A stretch of 64,000 bases of DNA. It comes from Chitinophaga pinensis. GTDB lineage: Bacteria; Bacteroidota; Bacteroidia; Chitinophagales; Chitinophagaceae. Where the stretch lies: positions 3,348,001 through 3,412,000 of the forward strand of contig LR632930.1 of NCBI GenBank assembly GCA_902167325.1, given 5' to 3'. Below, in pieces: positions 52,456 through 60,956 of the stretch (position 1 is its first letter; the number at the start of each line of letters is the position of its first letter). A model generated the notes under the pieces. It did not search any database, was not told the DNA's origin, and was given only the letters and a program-made list of their open reading frames with translations. The translations under genes were made by a program, and so were the position numbers.

Positions 52456-53404
52456 GTTGGGGCGATTTAATGGCTTTTACACCGGTGGAACTGATGCGGG
52501 ATACGTGTATGTGGTAGTCGACGCCGAGGGGAGCATAGATGGTTTCCATCATGGCCGCCACCGAGCGCGCGTTGGCTTCTCCTTTGCTGAGCATGAAAAC
52601 GGAAGGGCCGCTGCCGGAGATGCCGCCGCCCAGTGCGCCTGCTTCGCGGCAGCGCAGCTTCAGGTCATGAAACGCGGGGATGAGGATAGAGCGGATAGGC
52701 TCCACGATCACATCTTCCAGCGCCCGGGCAATGAGGTCATAATCTTCCCGGTACAACCCGGCTACAAGGGCACCTACGTTGCCCCACTGCCGGATGGCAT
52801 CTTTCAGCATCACCTGCTGCTTCAGTATCTCCCGTGCATCAGCCGTACGTACTTCTATCTGCGGGTGTATTACGGTTACCCAGAGTTCTGCCGGTGTGTG
52901 CAGTGCGATCACGTCCAGCGGCTGGTAACTGCGTACGAGTGTGAAGCCGCCAAGTATGGCGGGAGCTACGTTATCGGCATGCGGGGTGCCGCAGGCCAGG
53001 CGCTCACCTTCCATCGCGAAACGGATGAGTGCATCGGAAGAAAAATGGTTGTTGAGCAGCATATTGCCACCCACTACCGCGCCTGCCGCACTGGCTGCAC
53101 TGGAGCCAATGCCGCTGCCGGGATGTATGTTTTTGCGGATGGCGATCTCCATACCCGTTTCGGGCTTCCCGTATTCTGCAAGCAATGCCTGCAGGGCTAC
53201 GCCCGCCACGTTCTGCGATGCTTCCAGCGGAAGTTTGGCGCCTTCAATGGAAGTGATGCGCACACCGGGCGTGTCAGACAAACGGATGTCCATTTCATCG
53301 CCGGTGCTTTCCAGCGCCAGCCCGATCACGTCGAACCCGCAGGCTACGTTGGCTACCGTGGCCGGGGCAAATACTGTTACGGATGGCTTGTTTTCCTGGT
53401 TCAT
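52442..53404 (-). CDS. thrB: Homoserine kinase
   Basis: The 320-residue GHMP kinase phosphorylates homoserine. The ATP loop PGSGIGSSAASAAGA (about residues 96-110) and the N-terminal APATVANVACGFDVIG motif are clear. It follows thrA by nine bases and overlaps thrC by 14, forming the classical thr operon order. Confidence 0.95.
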   Translation of the reverse strand: MNQENKPSVTVFAPATVANVACGFDVIGLALESTGDEMDIRLSDTPGVRITSIEGAKLPLEASQNVAGVALQALLAEYGKPETGMEIAIRKNIHPGSGIGSSAASAAGAVVGGNMLLNNHFSSDALIRFAMEGERLACGTPHADNVAPAILGGFTLVRSYQPLDVIALHTPAELWVTVIHPQIEVRTADAREILKQQVMLKDAIRQWGNVGALVAGLYREDYDLIARALEDVIVEPIRSILIPAFHDLKLRCREAGALGGGISGSGPSVFMLSKGEANARSVAAMMETIYAPLGVDYHIHVSRISSTGVKAIKSPQHAIL

Positions 53405-53413
53405 ATCTTTAGT

Positions 53414-55855
53414 TTAACGTACGGTTCTGATAATATCTGCAAATATGCCGGATGCGGTTACGTCTGCCCCGGCGCCGGCCCCCTTCACAATCAGCGGTTG
53501 TGCGGCATAACGGTGGGTGGTAAAGAGTACGATATTGTCTTTCCCCTCCAGCTGGTAAAACGGATGGGTGGGACCTACCGACTGCAGCCCTACAGACGCT
53601 TTACCCTGATGATAACGCGCCACAAACTTGAGGCGCTCACCTTTGTCGGCGGCGTTTTTCAGCAGCTGCCCGAAATGCGCTGCGTTTACATCGAGCTGTT
53701 CAAAGAAGGCAGGTACGTCTGCAGCCTGAAGGCAACCGGCCGGGAGGAAGGAATGATTTTCGATATCGTCCATCTCCAGTATGGCGCCACTTTCGCGGGC
53801 GAGGATGAGGATTTTTCTCATCACATCTTTTCCGCTGAGATCGATGCGCGGGTCCGGCTCAGTGTATCCTTCGTCCTGCGCGGCTTTCACCACCTGCCGG
53901 AAGCTGGTGCCGTTCACGAAATTGTTGAATACGAAATTGAGACTTCCGCTCAGTACCGCTTCTATGGTTTGCACTTTATCGCCGCTACGCACAAGATCGT
54001 TCAGGGTATTGATAACCGGGAGGCCTGCGCCAACATTGGTTTCAAAGAGGAACGAAGCATTGTATTTTCGGGCGAGGTCTTTCAGTTTTTTATAGGAAGC
54101 ATACTCCGACGAGCAGGCGATCTTGTTACAGGTCACTACTGAAATACCATGTTGCAGAAAGTTAGGGTACAGTGCTGCGACAGCCTCGCTGGCGGTGTTG
54201 TCTACAAACACGCTGTTGCGCAGGTTTATTTCAGGAATCCTTGCGGCAAAGGCTTCGAGGTTCATCTCTTCTCCTTCTTCCAGTTTCACTTTCCAGTTAC
54301 TGAGGTGGATGCCGCTTTCGGAGAAATACATCTTCCTGCTGTTGGCAAGGGCGATGATGCGTACCTGCACGCCCAATTCGTTGCGCAGGTAAGCTTCCTG
54401 CTGCTGGAGCTGTTCCAGTAATTTACCGCCCACGTTACCCGTGCCGGCCACGAAGATGTTGAGCTGCCGGGTATCAGACTCAAAGAAAACCTCATGGATA
54501 ACGTTGAGTGCTTTGCGTAGGTCGTTTTTGTTGATCACGGCGGAGATGTTCTTTTCAGTAGAACCCTGGGCGATGGCCCTTACGTTGATGGCGTTGCGGC
54601 CCAGTGCGCCGAAAAGTTTCCCGCTCATACCGTGGTGGTTCTTCATGTTATCGCCCACGGCCGCAACAATGCAGAGGTCTTTTTCAACGATGAGCGGCTC
54701 AATGCGCTTGTCATGGATCTCCTGTGCAAACTCACTGTCTACCGCCGCTTTGGCTTTGAGCATATCGTTTTCGAGGATGCCCACGGTAATGGAGTGTTCA
54801 CTGGAGCTTTGTGTGATGAGGATTACGTTTACCCTTTGTTGCAGTAACGCATCAAACAGGCGGCGGGAGAAGCCCGGGATACCTACCATGCCGCTGCCTT
54901 CCAGTGTAAGCAGCGCAATGCCTTTGATGCCGGAGATACCGGTAACGGGGTAGGGCTTTTCGCCATTGTCCTGTATGAGGGTGCCGCCCGCTTCCGGCTC
55001 AAAAGTGTTTTTGATAAGGATGGGGATGCGGCGGTTCATGACGGGTTGAATGGTAGGCGGGTAAATCACCTTGGCACCGAAGTGCGACAGCTCCATGGCT
55101 TCTTCGTAAGAAATACGCGGAATGGCGATGGCCTGAGGAACGATGCGCGGATCGGCGGTCATCATCCCGCTTACATCAGTCCATATTTCCAGTACACTGG
55201 CATCCATGGCTGCGGCGATGATGGCGGCGGTATAATCCGAGCCGCCGCGGCCGAGGGTAGTCGTGTCTTTATCGGCAGTGGAGGCGATGAAGCCGGGGAA
55301 TACCACGAGTTCGGCCTGCTGCTGGTGAAAGAAGCTGGTGATATTATGATCGGTAGCGTCGAAGTTAACGAGCGCATGGCCGAACTGGGTGTCGGTAAGG
55401 AGGAGATCGCGACTGTCTTTCCAGGCAGCGTTCTGGCCGTTATGGCGCAGCTTTTCCGCTACCATCCAGGAAGAGAGGAGTTCGCCATAACTCATGACTT
55501 TATCGAGGCAGCGATTGGAAAGCTCACCTACCTGGAAGATGCCATCGCAGAGGGCTTCCAGCTGGTTGAGTTGTTTCTTAACCTGGCTGAGGAGACTGCT
55601 TTGCGCGGTGATGGGGAAGAGGTTGCGGACGGTATCGAGATGGCGTTGCTCAATTTCACGGAGTACATCGCGGTATTGTTCGTTGCCTTCCGCGGCGAGT
55701 TGGCCGCAACGGATGAGTTTATCTGTGGTGCCGCTCATGGCGGAGATAACAATGGCCATAACGCCTTTGCGCTTATAACGGGCAAGGATGTCACAAACCT
55801 GACTGATAGCTTGGGCGCTGCCTACGGAGGTGCCGCCGAATTTTAAAACCTGCAT
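53414..55855 (-). CDS. thrA: Bifunctional aspartate kinase/homoserine dehydrogenase I
   Basis: The 813-residue fusion has an aspartate kinase domain (about 1-290; MQVLKFGGTSVGSA and GRGGSDYTAAII), two ACT regulatory segments (about 315-455) and a homoserine dehydrogenase domain (about 460-813; VAGTGNVGGKLLEQL NAD(P) loop, GLPVINTLNDLV, DEGYTEPDPRIDLSGKD). It catalyses the first and third steps from aspartate to threonine and is expected to be inhibited by threonine. A Thr/Ile-rich leader ORF precedes it. Confidence 0.96.
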   Translation of the reverse strand: MQVLKFGGTSVGSAQAISQVCDILARYKRKGVMAIVISAMSGTTDKLIRCGQLAAEGNEQYRDVLREIEQRHLDTVRNLFPITAQSSLLSQVKKQLNQLEALCDGIFQVGELSNRCLDKVMSYGELLSSWMVAEKLRHNGQNAAWKDSRDLLLTDTQFGHALVNFDATDHNITSFFHQQQAELVVFPGFIASTADKDTTTLGRGGSDYTAAIIAAAMDASVLEIWTDVSGMMTADPRIVPQAIAIPRISYEEAMELSHFGAKVIYPPTIQPVMNRRIPILIKNTFEPEAGGTLIQDNGEKPYPVTGISGIKGIALLTLEGSGMVGIPGFSRRLFDALLQQRVNVILITQSSSEHSITVGILENDMLKAKAAVDSEFAQEIHDKRIEPLIVEKDLCIVAAVGDNMKNHHGMSGKLFGALGRNAINVRAIAQGSTEKNISAVINKNDLRKALNVIHEVFFESDTRQLNIFVAGTGNVGGKLLEQLQQQEAYLRNELGVQVRIIALANSRKMYFSESGIHLSNWKVKLEEGEEMNLEAFAARIPEINLRNSVFVDNTASEAVAALYPNFLQHGISVVTCNKIACSSEYASYKKLKDLARKYNASFLFETNVGAGLPVINTLNDLVRSGDKVQTIEAVLSGSLNFVFNNFVNGTSFRQVVKAAQDEGYTEPDPRIDLSGKDVMRKILILARESGAILEMDDIENHSFLPAGCLQAADVPAFFEQLDVNAAHFGQLLKNAADKGERLKFVARYHQGKASVGLQSVGPTHPFYQLEGKDNIVLFTTHRYAAQPLIVKGAGAGADVTASGIFADIIRTVR

Positions 55856-55943
55856 GTTGAAAGTAGATGAATGTGGAAACGGAAGGGGAGCTTCCCCGCT
55901 TGCTGGTTACCGGTAGAACCCGGTCGTTGGACGATATGTAAAA
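55856..55943 (-). promoter_or_regulatory. Leader region between thr leader ORF and thrA
   Basis: Three short stems can form in the leader on the minus strand: AACCCC-GGGGTT (55946-55951 with 55957-55962, covering the end of the leader ORF, followed by AATTTTA), ACCGG-CCGGT (55909-55924) and GGGGA-TCCCC (55885-55897, close to thrA). They are consistent with attenuator or antiterminator alternatives, but no strong T-tract terminator is present. Confidence 0.4.
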
Positions 55944-56048
55944 TTAACCCCGGGATGGGGTTGTGATGGTTGTGGTTGTAATAATAGTGCCCGCCGCTCC
56001 GGTGGAGATGGAAGCTTTACGGATAATATGTGAGTTGAATAAATGCAC
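55944..56048 (-). CDS. thrL: Putative thr operon leader peptide
   Basis: A 34-codon frame runs from a GTG at 56048 to a TAA at 55944, ending 88 bases before thrA. Its second half encodes TIITTTTITT, ten consecutive Thr or Ile codons, the pattern of the enterobacterial thr leader, in which ribosome stalling at scarce Thr/Ile-tRNA prevents termination. The sequence before it reads RKASISTGAAG. The GTG start is uncertain because no ATG is in frame. No homology to a known Bacteroidota leader is claimed. Confidence 0.6.
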   Translation of the reverse strand: MHLFNSHIIRKASISTGAAGTIITTTTITTPSRG

Positions 56049-56072
56049 TATTGTTTTATGACGTTGATAAGA

Positions 56073-56104
56073 CAAAGGTTATTAATTCTGCTGACAAATA
56101 CAAA
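56073..56104 (-). promoter_or_regulatory. Putative promoter of the thr leader/operon
   Basis: On the minus strand TTTG (56101-56104) and AACCTTTG (56073-56080) are spaced by 20 bases. The -7 box has one mismatch to TAnnTTTG. Transcription would begin about 20 bases before the leader GTG. Confidence 0.5.
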
Positions 56105-56434
56105 CGTTTTGGTCAGAATTCGAAAAATTCTAACAGAGTTAGGGTGTCTAATATGCTTTAAATAGTAGCTAAATGCCGTGTGGAGGCTGGTATAATTGTG
56201 TATGACAAAATGGTGACACAATGATATTTCATTATCCCTGAAGCAATAATGCGCTTCAACTGAAAGTGGGCGATTGCTGCCTCTTCACTCCCTTGTTACT
56301 ACCGCCAGACTGCCTTTGGACTGCCGTTAGACTGCCTCTACACCCCTTGTAGACTGCCTCACGACTGCCTTCCACGGCCTTTATACACAGTCAGGAGGGC
56401 TTTGTCACAGGTGTGTAAGTGTGAAAGGGATGGG
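56105..56434. other. Intergenic region upstream of the thr operon
   Basis: The stretch lies between the thr promoter and the end of the AbiEii-like gene. It is AT-rich to about 56270, with an inverted repeat AGAATT-N5-AATTCT at 56115-56131, then carries the 11-nt array B. No gene is seen. Confidence 0.6.
56274..56383. repeat. Degenerate 11-nt tandem array B
   Basis: Ten units of exactly 11 bases, with core ACTGCC, e.g. AGACTGCCTTT (56307), GGACTGCCGTT (56318), AGACTGCCTCT (56329), AGACTGCCTCA (56351) and CGACTGCCTTC (56362). Outer units TTGCTGCCTCT (56274) and CACGGCCTTTA (56373) are more diverged. It lies 50 bases beyond the stop of the AbiEii-like gene and about 170 bases upstream of the thr promoter. 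Confidence 0.75.
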
Positions 56435-57073
56435 TCAAGTATGGCATGTCCTGATGATTTCGAACTTAATAAGTTCCCAAATTTTGCCTTTAAGGCAAAT
56501 TGGGTCGAACTCATTATCTGCAGTATCAAAATTTGTAAGTTGGTAGGTTATTTCTTTTTTATCGTGCGTATAGGGGTGTCTTTCCTGGTGTAATGCAATT
56601 AAAGTCTTAAGGGGGATTATGTCTAATATTTCGTGGATATCCCAGAAATCTTTCTTTCTTCCTCCGCGTTGGATGACATCGATTTTCATAGCTGCTATTT
56701 CAGCAACTGTAGCCAGTCTTATTTCATCTTCTGTATGCGGTTCACGGATAAAATTATCTGTGTGGTAAATGTCCAGCTTTATAACATTTTCCTTATTTTT
56801 TCCAACAATATAGGAAGTGCCAATTCCAATTAATCCTTCTGTGGATTTTTCGAAGTACTTATATTTTTTGCTGAGGTAATTTTCAATTTCCTGAAAGTTT
56901 ATTGTGCCATATTTCTGATCGCTGAATAAATCGATATCTACTGACATACGGTGGCCCAGGTGCAGGCTGAGTGCTGTGCCGCCTACTAATCGGAATTTAC
57001 GGAATATCTTCTGGTTCATTATATCTTTCAGGATTGTCTGAAGCAGAGGTGAGACTGTATTCCAATGAAGCAT
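56435..57073 (-). CDS. AbiEii/AbiGii-type nucleotidyltransferase toxin
   Basis: The 212-residue protein has the nucleotidyltransferase core FRLVGGTALSLHLGHRMSVDIDLFS (residues about 27-51; GG, then D-x-D), followed by YIVGKNKENVIKLDIY with the third acidic residue and a basic GGRKKDFWDIHEIL segment. These match AbiEii toxins, which modify tRNA by adding nucleotides, though it is shorter than typical AbiEii. It starts six bases after the HigA-like gene on the same strand. The AT-rich coding sequence points to horizontal transfer. Confidence 0.78.
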   Translation of the reverse strand: MLHWNTVSPLLQTILKDIMNQKIFRKFRLVGGTALSLHLGHRMSVDIDLFSDQKYGTINFQEIENYLSKKYKYFEKSTEGLIGIGTSYIVGKNKENVIKLDIYHTDNFIREPHTEDEIRLATVAEIAAMKIDVIQRGGRKKDFWDIHEILDIIPLKTLIALHQERHPYTHDKKEITYQLTNFDTADNEFDPICLKGKIWELIKFEIIRTCHT

Positions 57074-57079
57074 TATCGA

Positions 57080-57547
57080 TTAGTTTTCCTTCTTTTTTAA
57101 GATTTTATTTACCGTATCGGCACCATAGAATGCAATTAACTCATTTTTTTCCTGCTCGTTTCCGCGTTCAAAAACCCTTTTGATAATCGCTTCCTTTTGG
57201 AGCATCCAGTCAATGTTTTCAAAGCTGGTATCCCAAAAAAGTATTTTCCTGAATTTGTGTAAATCGGGGTGATGGCTTTTGTTTTCCTGCTGCTTAATTT
57301 GTTTTATTTCATAGTAAGTCTGCAGTATCATAAAGAAGCCCTCTTCAATATTCAGCTTGTGCTCGATTTTTAATGCGAGCGCAGTATTCATCAGGCGCTT
57401 TCCTTTTGTAATAGCACTAATGGTTTGCGGGTACTCTCCAATGGAAAGAGCTAATTGCCCCTTTGGGAGGTTCCTTTTCTTCAATTCATATTCGAGGAAA
57501 AGACCTGGGTGAATTCCCTTTAAAGCATTGAATTCCTGACTTTTCAT
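57080..57547 (-). CDS. HigA-like XRE family antitoxin
   Basis: The product has 155 residues from the ATG at 57547. The N-terminal half is a HigA-type HTH: GIHPGLFLEYELKKRNLPKG, then QLALSIGEYPQTISAITKGKR and LALKIEHKLNIEEGFFMILQ. The C-terminal half (about 85-155) is not recognised and may bind the toxin. It is the first gene of the pair with the AbiEii-type toxin. A perfect 16-bp palindrome, TAAACAAATTTGTTTA at 57584-57599, lies upstream and is a likely operator. A -7 type box TACATTTG is four bases before the ATG. Confidence 0.8.
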   Translation of the reverse strand: MKSQEFNALKGIHPGLFLEYELKKRNLPKGQLALSIGEYPQTISAITKGKRLMNTALALKIEHKLNIEEGFFMILQTYYEIKQIKQQENKSHHPDLHKFRKILFWDTSFENIDWMLQKEAIIKRVFERGNEQEKNELIAFYGADTVNKILKKKEN

Positions 57548-57551
57548 ACCA

Positions 57552-57599
57552 CAAATGTACGAATTACTTTTCATCGTTTGGTGTAAACAAATTTGTTTA
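57552..57599 (-). promoter_or_regulatory. Promoter and operator of the HigA-like/AbiEii pair
   Basis: On the minus strand TACATTTG (57552-57559) is an exact -7 box placed just before the start codon. The palindrome TAAACAAATTTGTTTA (57584-57599) sits at the -33 side, where a repressor would block the promoter. Confidence 0.55.
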
Positions 57600-57651
57600 G
57601 TTATTCGGTTTTACTTTAATTATAATATGTAATAATCTGCCTGTGTAGTTT

Positions 57652-58470
57652 TTATAATTGTGTTTCAGTTTCCCCATCGAATTGGATATCAGTTTCGGGT
57701 GCTGCAACGCTGACTATGATCGCTGCGGCCGGGAAAATCCCAAACATATACACCCACACAGATACACCACTGAATAACAGGAATGAGTACTCGCGTGAGG
57801 AGAATAAAGAAGTGAGTGGAGTAGTAATTAATTCATGAATCATGTAGATAAAGGTCACAATTGTCCTCACCCAGAAATAGAGCAGAACTGTAGCTGCGAT
57901 AAATGCAGGCCGTAATGACAGGTCATAAATTTTGCCGATTCCCCTCAAATAGATATAGACTGCCATACATGCCGTGAAAAGGTTTACGGCGAAATCCAAA
58001 ATGCGTAATGCCCAGGTTAGTAAATACGTTTGCTGGGATTCCACCTGTTCATTAATGTCTATTTGATGCAGCAATACATGATATATCAGGTAAAGTGATA
58101 AAATGATACAAATACCAATGCTATACAGCCGCCAGGCAATTGCCGGAATACCGGATGTAAATGTAAGGCCGTCGGCAGGTCTGCTGCCTTTATACAAATG
58201 AATTGCAATGAGTCCGGCAGAAAGTATGGAGATGTCTTGTCCGGCTGAAATTCCTTGTGTAAACCGGGCTATTAAAGTGGATGTTCCGGGTGCAGATAAG
58301 TCAATATTGGCGTAGAAAACCATGGCTACAACGAACAATGCTGTGGCTGCAATGGATATTAATAAGATCGTAATGAAGCTTACATTTCTGGCAAGCCGGG
58401 TATGTGTTTCATGATAATCCTGAATTGTCTGAATCGTATTCAATAACGACTGCCGGAAAGTAGGCCACAT
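57652..58470 (-). CDS. Hypothetical multi-pass membrane protein
   Basis: The 272-residue protein has about six hydrophobic segments (near residues 30-52, 75-92, 110-130, 150-170, 185-205 and 235-258). It is AT-rich like its neighbours. I do not recognise a family. It sits upstream of the toxin-antitoxin pair on the same strand but is separated from it by the operator region. Confidence 0.65.
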   Translation of the reverse strand: MWPTFRQSLLNTIQTIQDYHETHTRLARNVSFITILLISIAATALFVVAMVFYANIDLSAPGTSTLIARFTQGISAGQDISILSAGLIAIHLYKGSRPADGLTFTSGIPAIAWRLYSIGICIILSLYLIYHVLLHQIDINEQVESQQTYLLTWALRILDFAVNLFTACMAVYIYLRGIGKIYDLSLRPAFIAATVLLYFWVRTIVTFIYMIHELITTPLTSLFSSREYSFLLFSGVSVWVYMFGIFPAAAIIVSVAAPETDIQFDGETETQL

Positions 58471-58739
58471 AGGTACAGGTATTAGGGTAAAGGATACGCC
58501 AAGGTAAAAATTTTCTCCTGCTTTTGTTTGCCGTATTGTTATTTACCTTAATTTTAGCACAATAACGTATGCATTCTTCGCTTACATACAAATATCAGAG
58601 CAGTTATTGCTTTCTCATGGCAACTCTCGCCATGGATTCGGCGTTATAATGCCGGGGCCTTCATCTGGCCATTTCCTCCTGTAAACTTATTATGATCCAT
58701 TTGCCGGCTCACCACCGGAAAGGCTCAATTCTATCAATT

Positions 58740-59897
58740 ATGCCACATTATCATACACTTGGGCAAATTCCGCATAAGCGGCATACCCAGTTCCGTCAGC
58801 CAAACGGGAACCTGTACTCGGAACAGCTTTTCTCTACAGAAGGGTTCTCTTCCCATTACTCCCTCCTGTACCACTGCCATCCACCCACCGAAATCGTGAA
58901 GGTAGATGAACCGTATGCCGCTGCGCCTCTTGTGGCCGAAGAAAAGATGCTGAAGCACCGCAGTTTCCAGGGATTCAATATCCAGCCGGAAAACGACTAC
59001 CTCGCTTCCCGCAAGCCCGTACTGGTGAACAGCGATTGCCACCTTTCCCTTGCCGCCCCGCGCAGCAGTATGAAGGATTACTTTTATAAGAACGCGGATG
59101 CCGACGAGCTGCTCTTCATTCACGAAGGCTCCGGTGTGCTCCGCACCCAATATGGCCGTATCGAATTCGGATATGGCGATTACCTCTCCATCCCCCGCGG
59201 TACCATTTACCAGATCGAGTTCTCGAATGCAGACAACCGGTTGTTCATCGTGGAATCTTTCAGTCCCATCCGGTTCCCGAAACGGTACCTCAGTTCATAC
59301 GGACAACTTCTCGAAAACGCGCCCTTCTGTGAGCGCGATATCCGGCAGCCCAAAGACCTTGAAACCATTGATCAGGCAGGCGATTTCATCATCAATATCA
59401 AAAAGAAGGGGGTGATGTACCCCATTCATTACGGACATCATCCGTTTGATGTGGTGGGCTGGGATGGTTGCGAATATCCCTTCGCACTGTCTATCCACGA
59501 CTTCGAACCCATCACCGGCCGCGTGCATCAGCCTCCGCCGGTCCATCAAACATTCGAAGGCCACAACTTCGTGGTATGTTCCTTCGTGCCCCGCCTGTAT
59601 GATTACCACCCACAGGCCGTTCCCGCACCTTACAATCACAGTAATATCGACAGCGATGAAGTGCTGTATTACGTAGACGGCGATTTCATGAGCCGCAAGC
59701 ATGTAACACGCGGAATGATCACCCTGCATCCCGGCGGTATCCCGCACGGGCCGCACCCCGGCGCTGTTGAGAAGAGCCTCGGTGCTAAGGAAACAAAGGA
59801 ACTGGCTGTGATGGTAGATACCTTCCACCCGCTGCAGGTAACGAAAGACGCGCTGGGCATTGAAGACGAGCGGTATGTGATGAGCTGGGCCGAATAA
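58740..59897 (+). CDS. hmgA: Homogentisate 1,2-dioxygenase
   Basis: The 385-residue enzyme opens the ring of homogentisate in tyrosine breakdown. It has the two-barrel cupin architecture, and the Fe-ligand region is visible in APYNHSNIDSDEVLYYVDG (about residues 298-316; Glu in DEVLYY) and HPGGIPHGPHPG (about 332-343; His ligands). I chose the ATG at 58740 because the longer ORF from 58692 lies in the upstream non-coding sequence. It is the first gene of hmgA - aldo/keto reductase - hpd; maleylacetoacetate isomerase and fumarylacetoacetase are not in the window. Confidence 0.92.
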   Translation: MPHYHTLGQIPHKRHTQFRQPNGNLYSEQLFSTEGFSSHYSLLYHCHPPTEIVKVDEPYAAAPLVAEEKMLKHRSFQGFNIQPENDYLASRKPVLVNSDCHLSLAAPRSSMKDYFYKNADADELLFIHEGSGVLRTQYGRIEFGYGDYLSIPRGTIYQIEFSNADNRLFIVESFSPIRFPKRYLSSYGQLLENAPFCERDIRQPKDLETIDQAGDFIINIKKKGVMYPIHYGHHPFDVVGWDGCEYPFALSIHDFEPITGRVHQPPPVHQTFEGHNFVVCSFVPRLYDYHPQAVPAPYNHSNIDSDEVLYYVDGDFMSRKHVTRGMITLHPGGIPHGPHPGAVEKSLGAKETKELAVMVDTFHPLQVTKDALGIEDERYVMSWAE

Positions 59898-59923
59898 GTT
59901 ATACTTTTAGGAAAAATAAACGC

Positions 59924-60916
59924 ATGGAATACAGACAATTAGGAGACAGTAATCTGAAAGTATCCGCCATCACTTTTGGCGCATGGGCCATCGGCGGCTG
60001 GATGTGGGGTGGCGCGGAGCGTAAAGACGCTACCGGGGCTATCCGTGCTTCCATCGACCGGGGCGTTACCTCGATAGATACCGCACCCATTTACGGACAA
60101 GGCACCAGCGAAGAGATCGTAGGAGAAGCACTGGAAGGTATTTCCCGCGATAAAGTACAGCTGCTCACCAAGTTCGGGATGACGTGGGAAGGCAATAAAG
60201 GCACCTTCGGCTTCAGCAGCGAGGATAACAATGGCAAAGCCATCGATATCTACAAATACGCCGGCCGCGACAGTATCATCCGCGAATGCGAAGCCAGTCT
60301 CCGCCGTATGCGCACAGACTACATCGACCTCTATCAAATCCACTGGCCCGATGCTGCCACGCCCATCGAAGAAACCTTTGAAGCGGTGTTGCGCCTCAGG
60401 GAACAGGGTAAGATCCGGGAAGCGGGTGTGTGCAACTATAGCGCAGAGCTGATGAAGCAGGCCGATGCCGTGTGTAAGCTGGTTTCCAACCAGGTGCCCT
60501 TCAGCATGGTAGAGCGCAATATTGAAAAGGAACTGGTACCGTATTGCATCGAAAACAACAAGTCTATTCTGGCATACAGTCCACTGCAGCGGGGTATCCT
60601 GACTGGTAAGATCAAACCGGATCACAAATTTGAAGACGGTGATCACCGCCCTAAAACGCCCTTCTATCAGCCCGATAACATTGCACGTATCAATGCATTC
60701 CTGTCGATCATTAAACCATTGGCAGAAAGCAAGAACGCTACGCTGGCGCAGCTGGTTATCCGCTGGACGATCGAAAGGCCGGGAATTACCGTGGCACTTG
60801 TTGGTGCGCGTAACGCTGGACAGGCCCTCCAGAATGCGGATGCCATCAACATAAAACTTACATCGGAAGAAATCGATTATATCAACAAGCATTTGTACGC
60901 GCTACAGCTCGTATAA
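59924..60916 (+). CDS. Aldo/keto reductase
   Basis: The 330-residue TIM-barrel protein has the AKR catalytic tetrad: Asp in SIDTAPIYGQGTSEEIVG (about residue 50), Tyr in the same motif, Lys in LLTKFGM (about 83) and His in YQIHWPD (about 126). ITFGAWAIGGWMWGG at the N-terminus and the NADPH motif SILAYSPLQRGILTGK are typical. It lies between hmgA (26-base gap) and hpd (40-base gap), so it is co-transcribed with tyrosine catabolism genes; the substrate could be an aromatic aldehyde or keto acid, which is an inference. Confidence 0.9.
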   Translation: MEYRQLGDSNLKVSAITFGAWAIGGWMWGGAERKDATGAIRASIDRGVTSIDTAPIYGQGTSEEIVGEALEGISRDKVQLLTKFGMTWEGNKGTFGFSSEDNNGKAIDIYKYAGRDSIIRECEASLRRMRTDYIDLYQIHWPDAATPIEETFEAVLRLREQGKIREAGVCNYSAELMKQADAVCKLVSNQVPFSMVERNIEKELVPYCIENNKSILAYSPLQRGILTGKIKPDHKFEDGDHRPKTPFYQPDNIARINAFLSIIKPLAESKNATLAQLVIRWTIERPGITVALVGARNAGQALQNADAINIKLTSEEIDYINKHLYALQLV

Positions 60917-60956
60917 AAACAGCAATCAAACACCAAACACCAAAACAATCTTTTTT

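Noticed and set aside
52454..54142. Plus-strand 562-codon ORF
   Set aside because: It lies opposite thrB and thrA, is rich in Cys, Tyr and Arg without any domain, and depends on GC-biased third positions of the real genes.
53414..55855. Two separate genes for aspartate kinase and homoserine dehydrogenase
   Set aside because: The reading frame is continuous through both domains with a normal ACT linker, so it is one fused protein.
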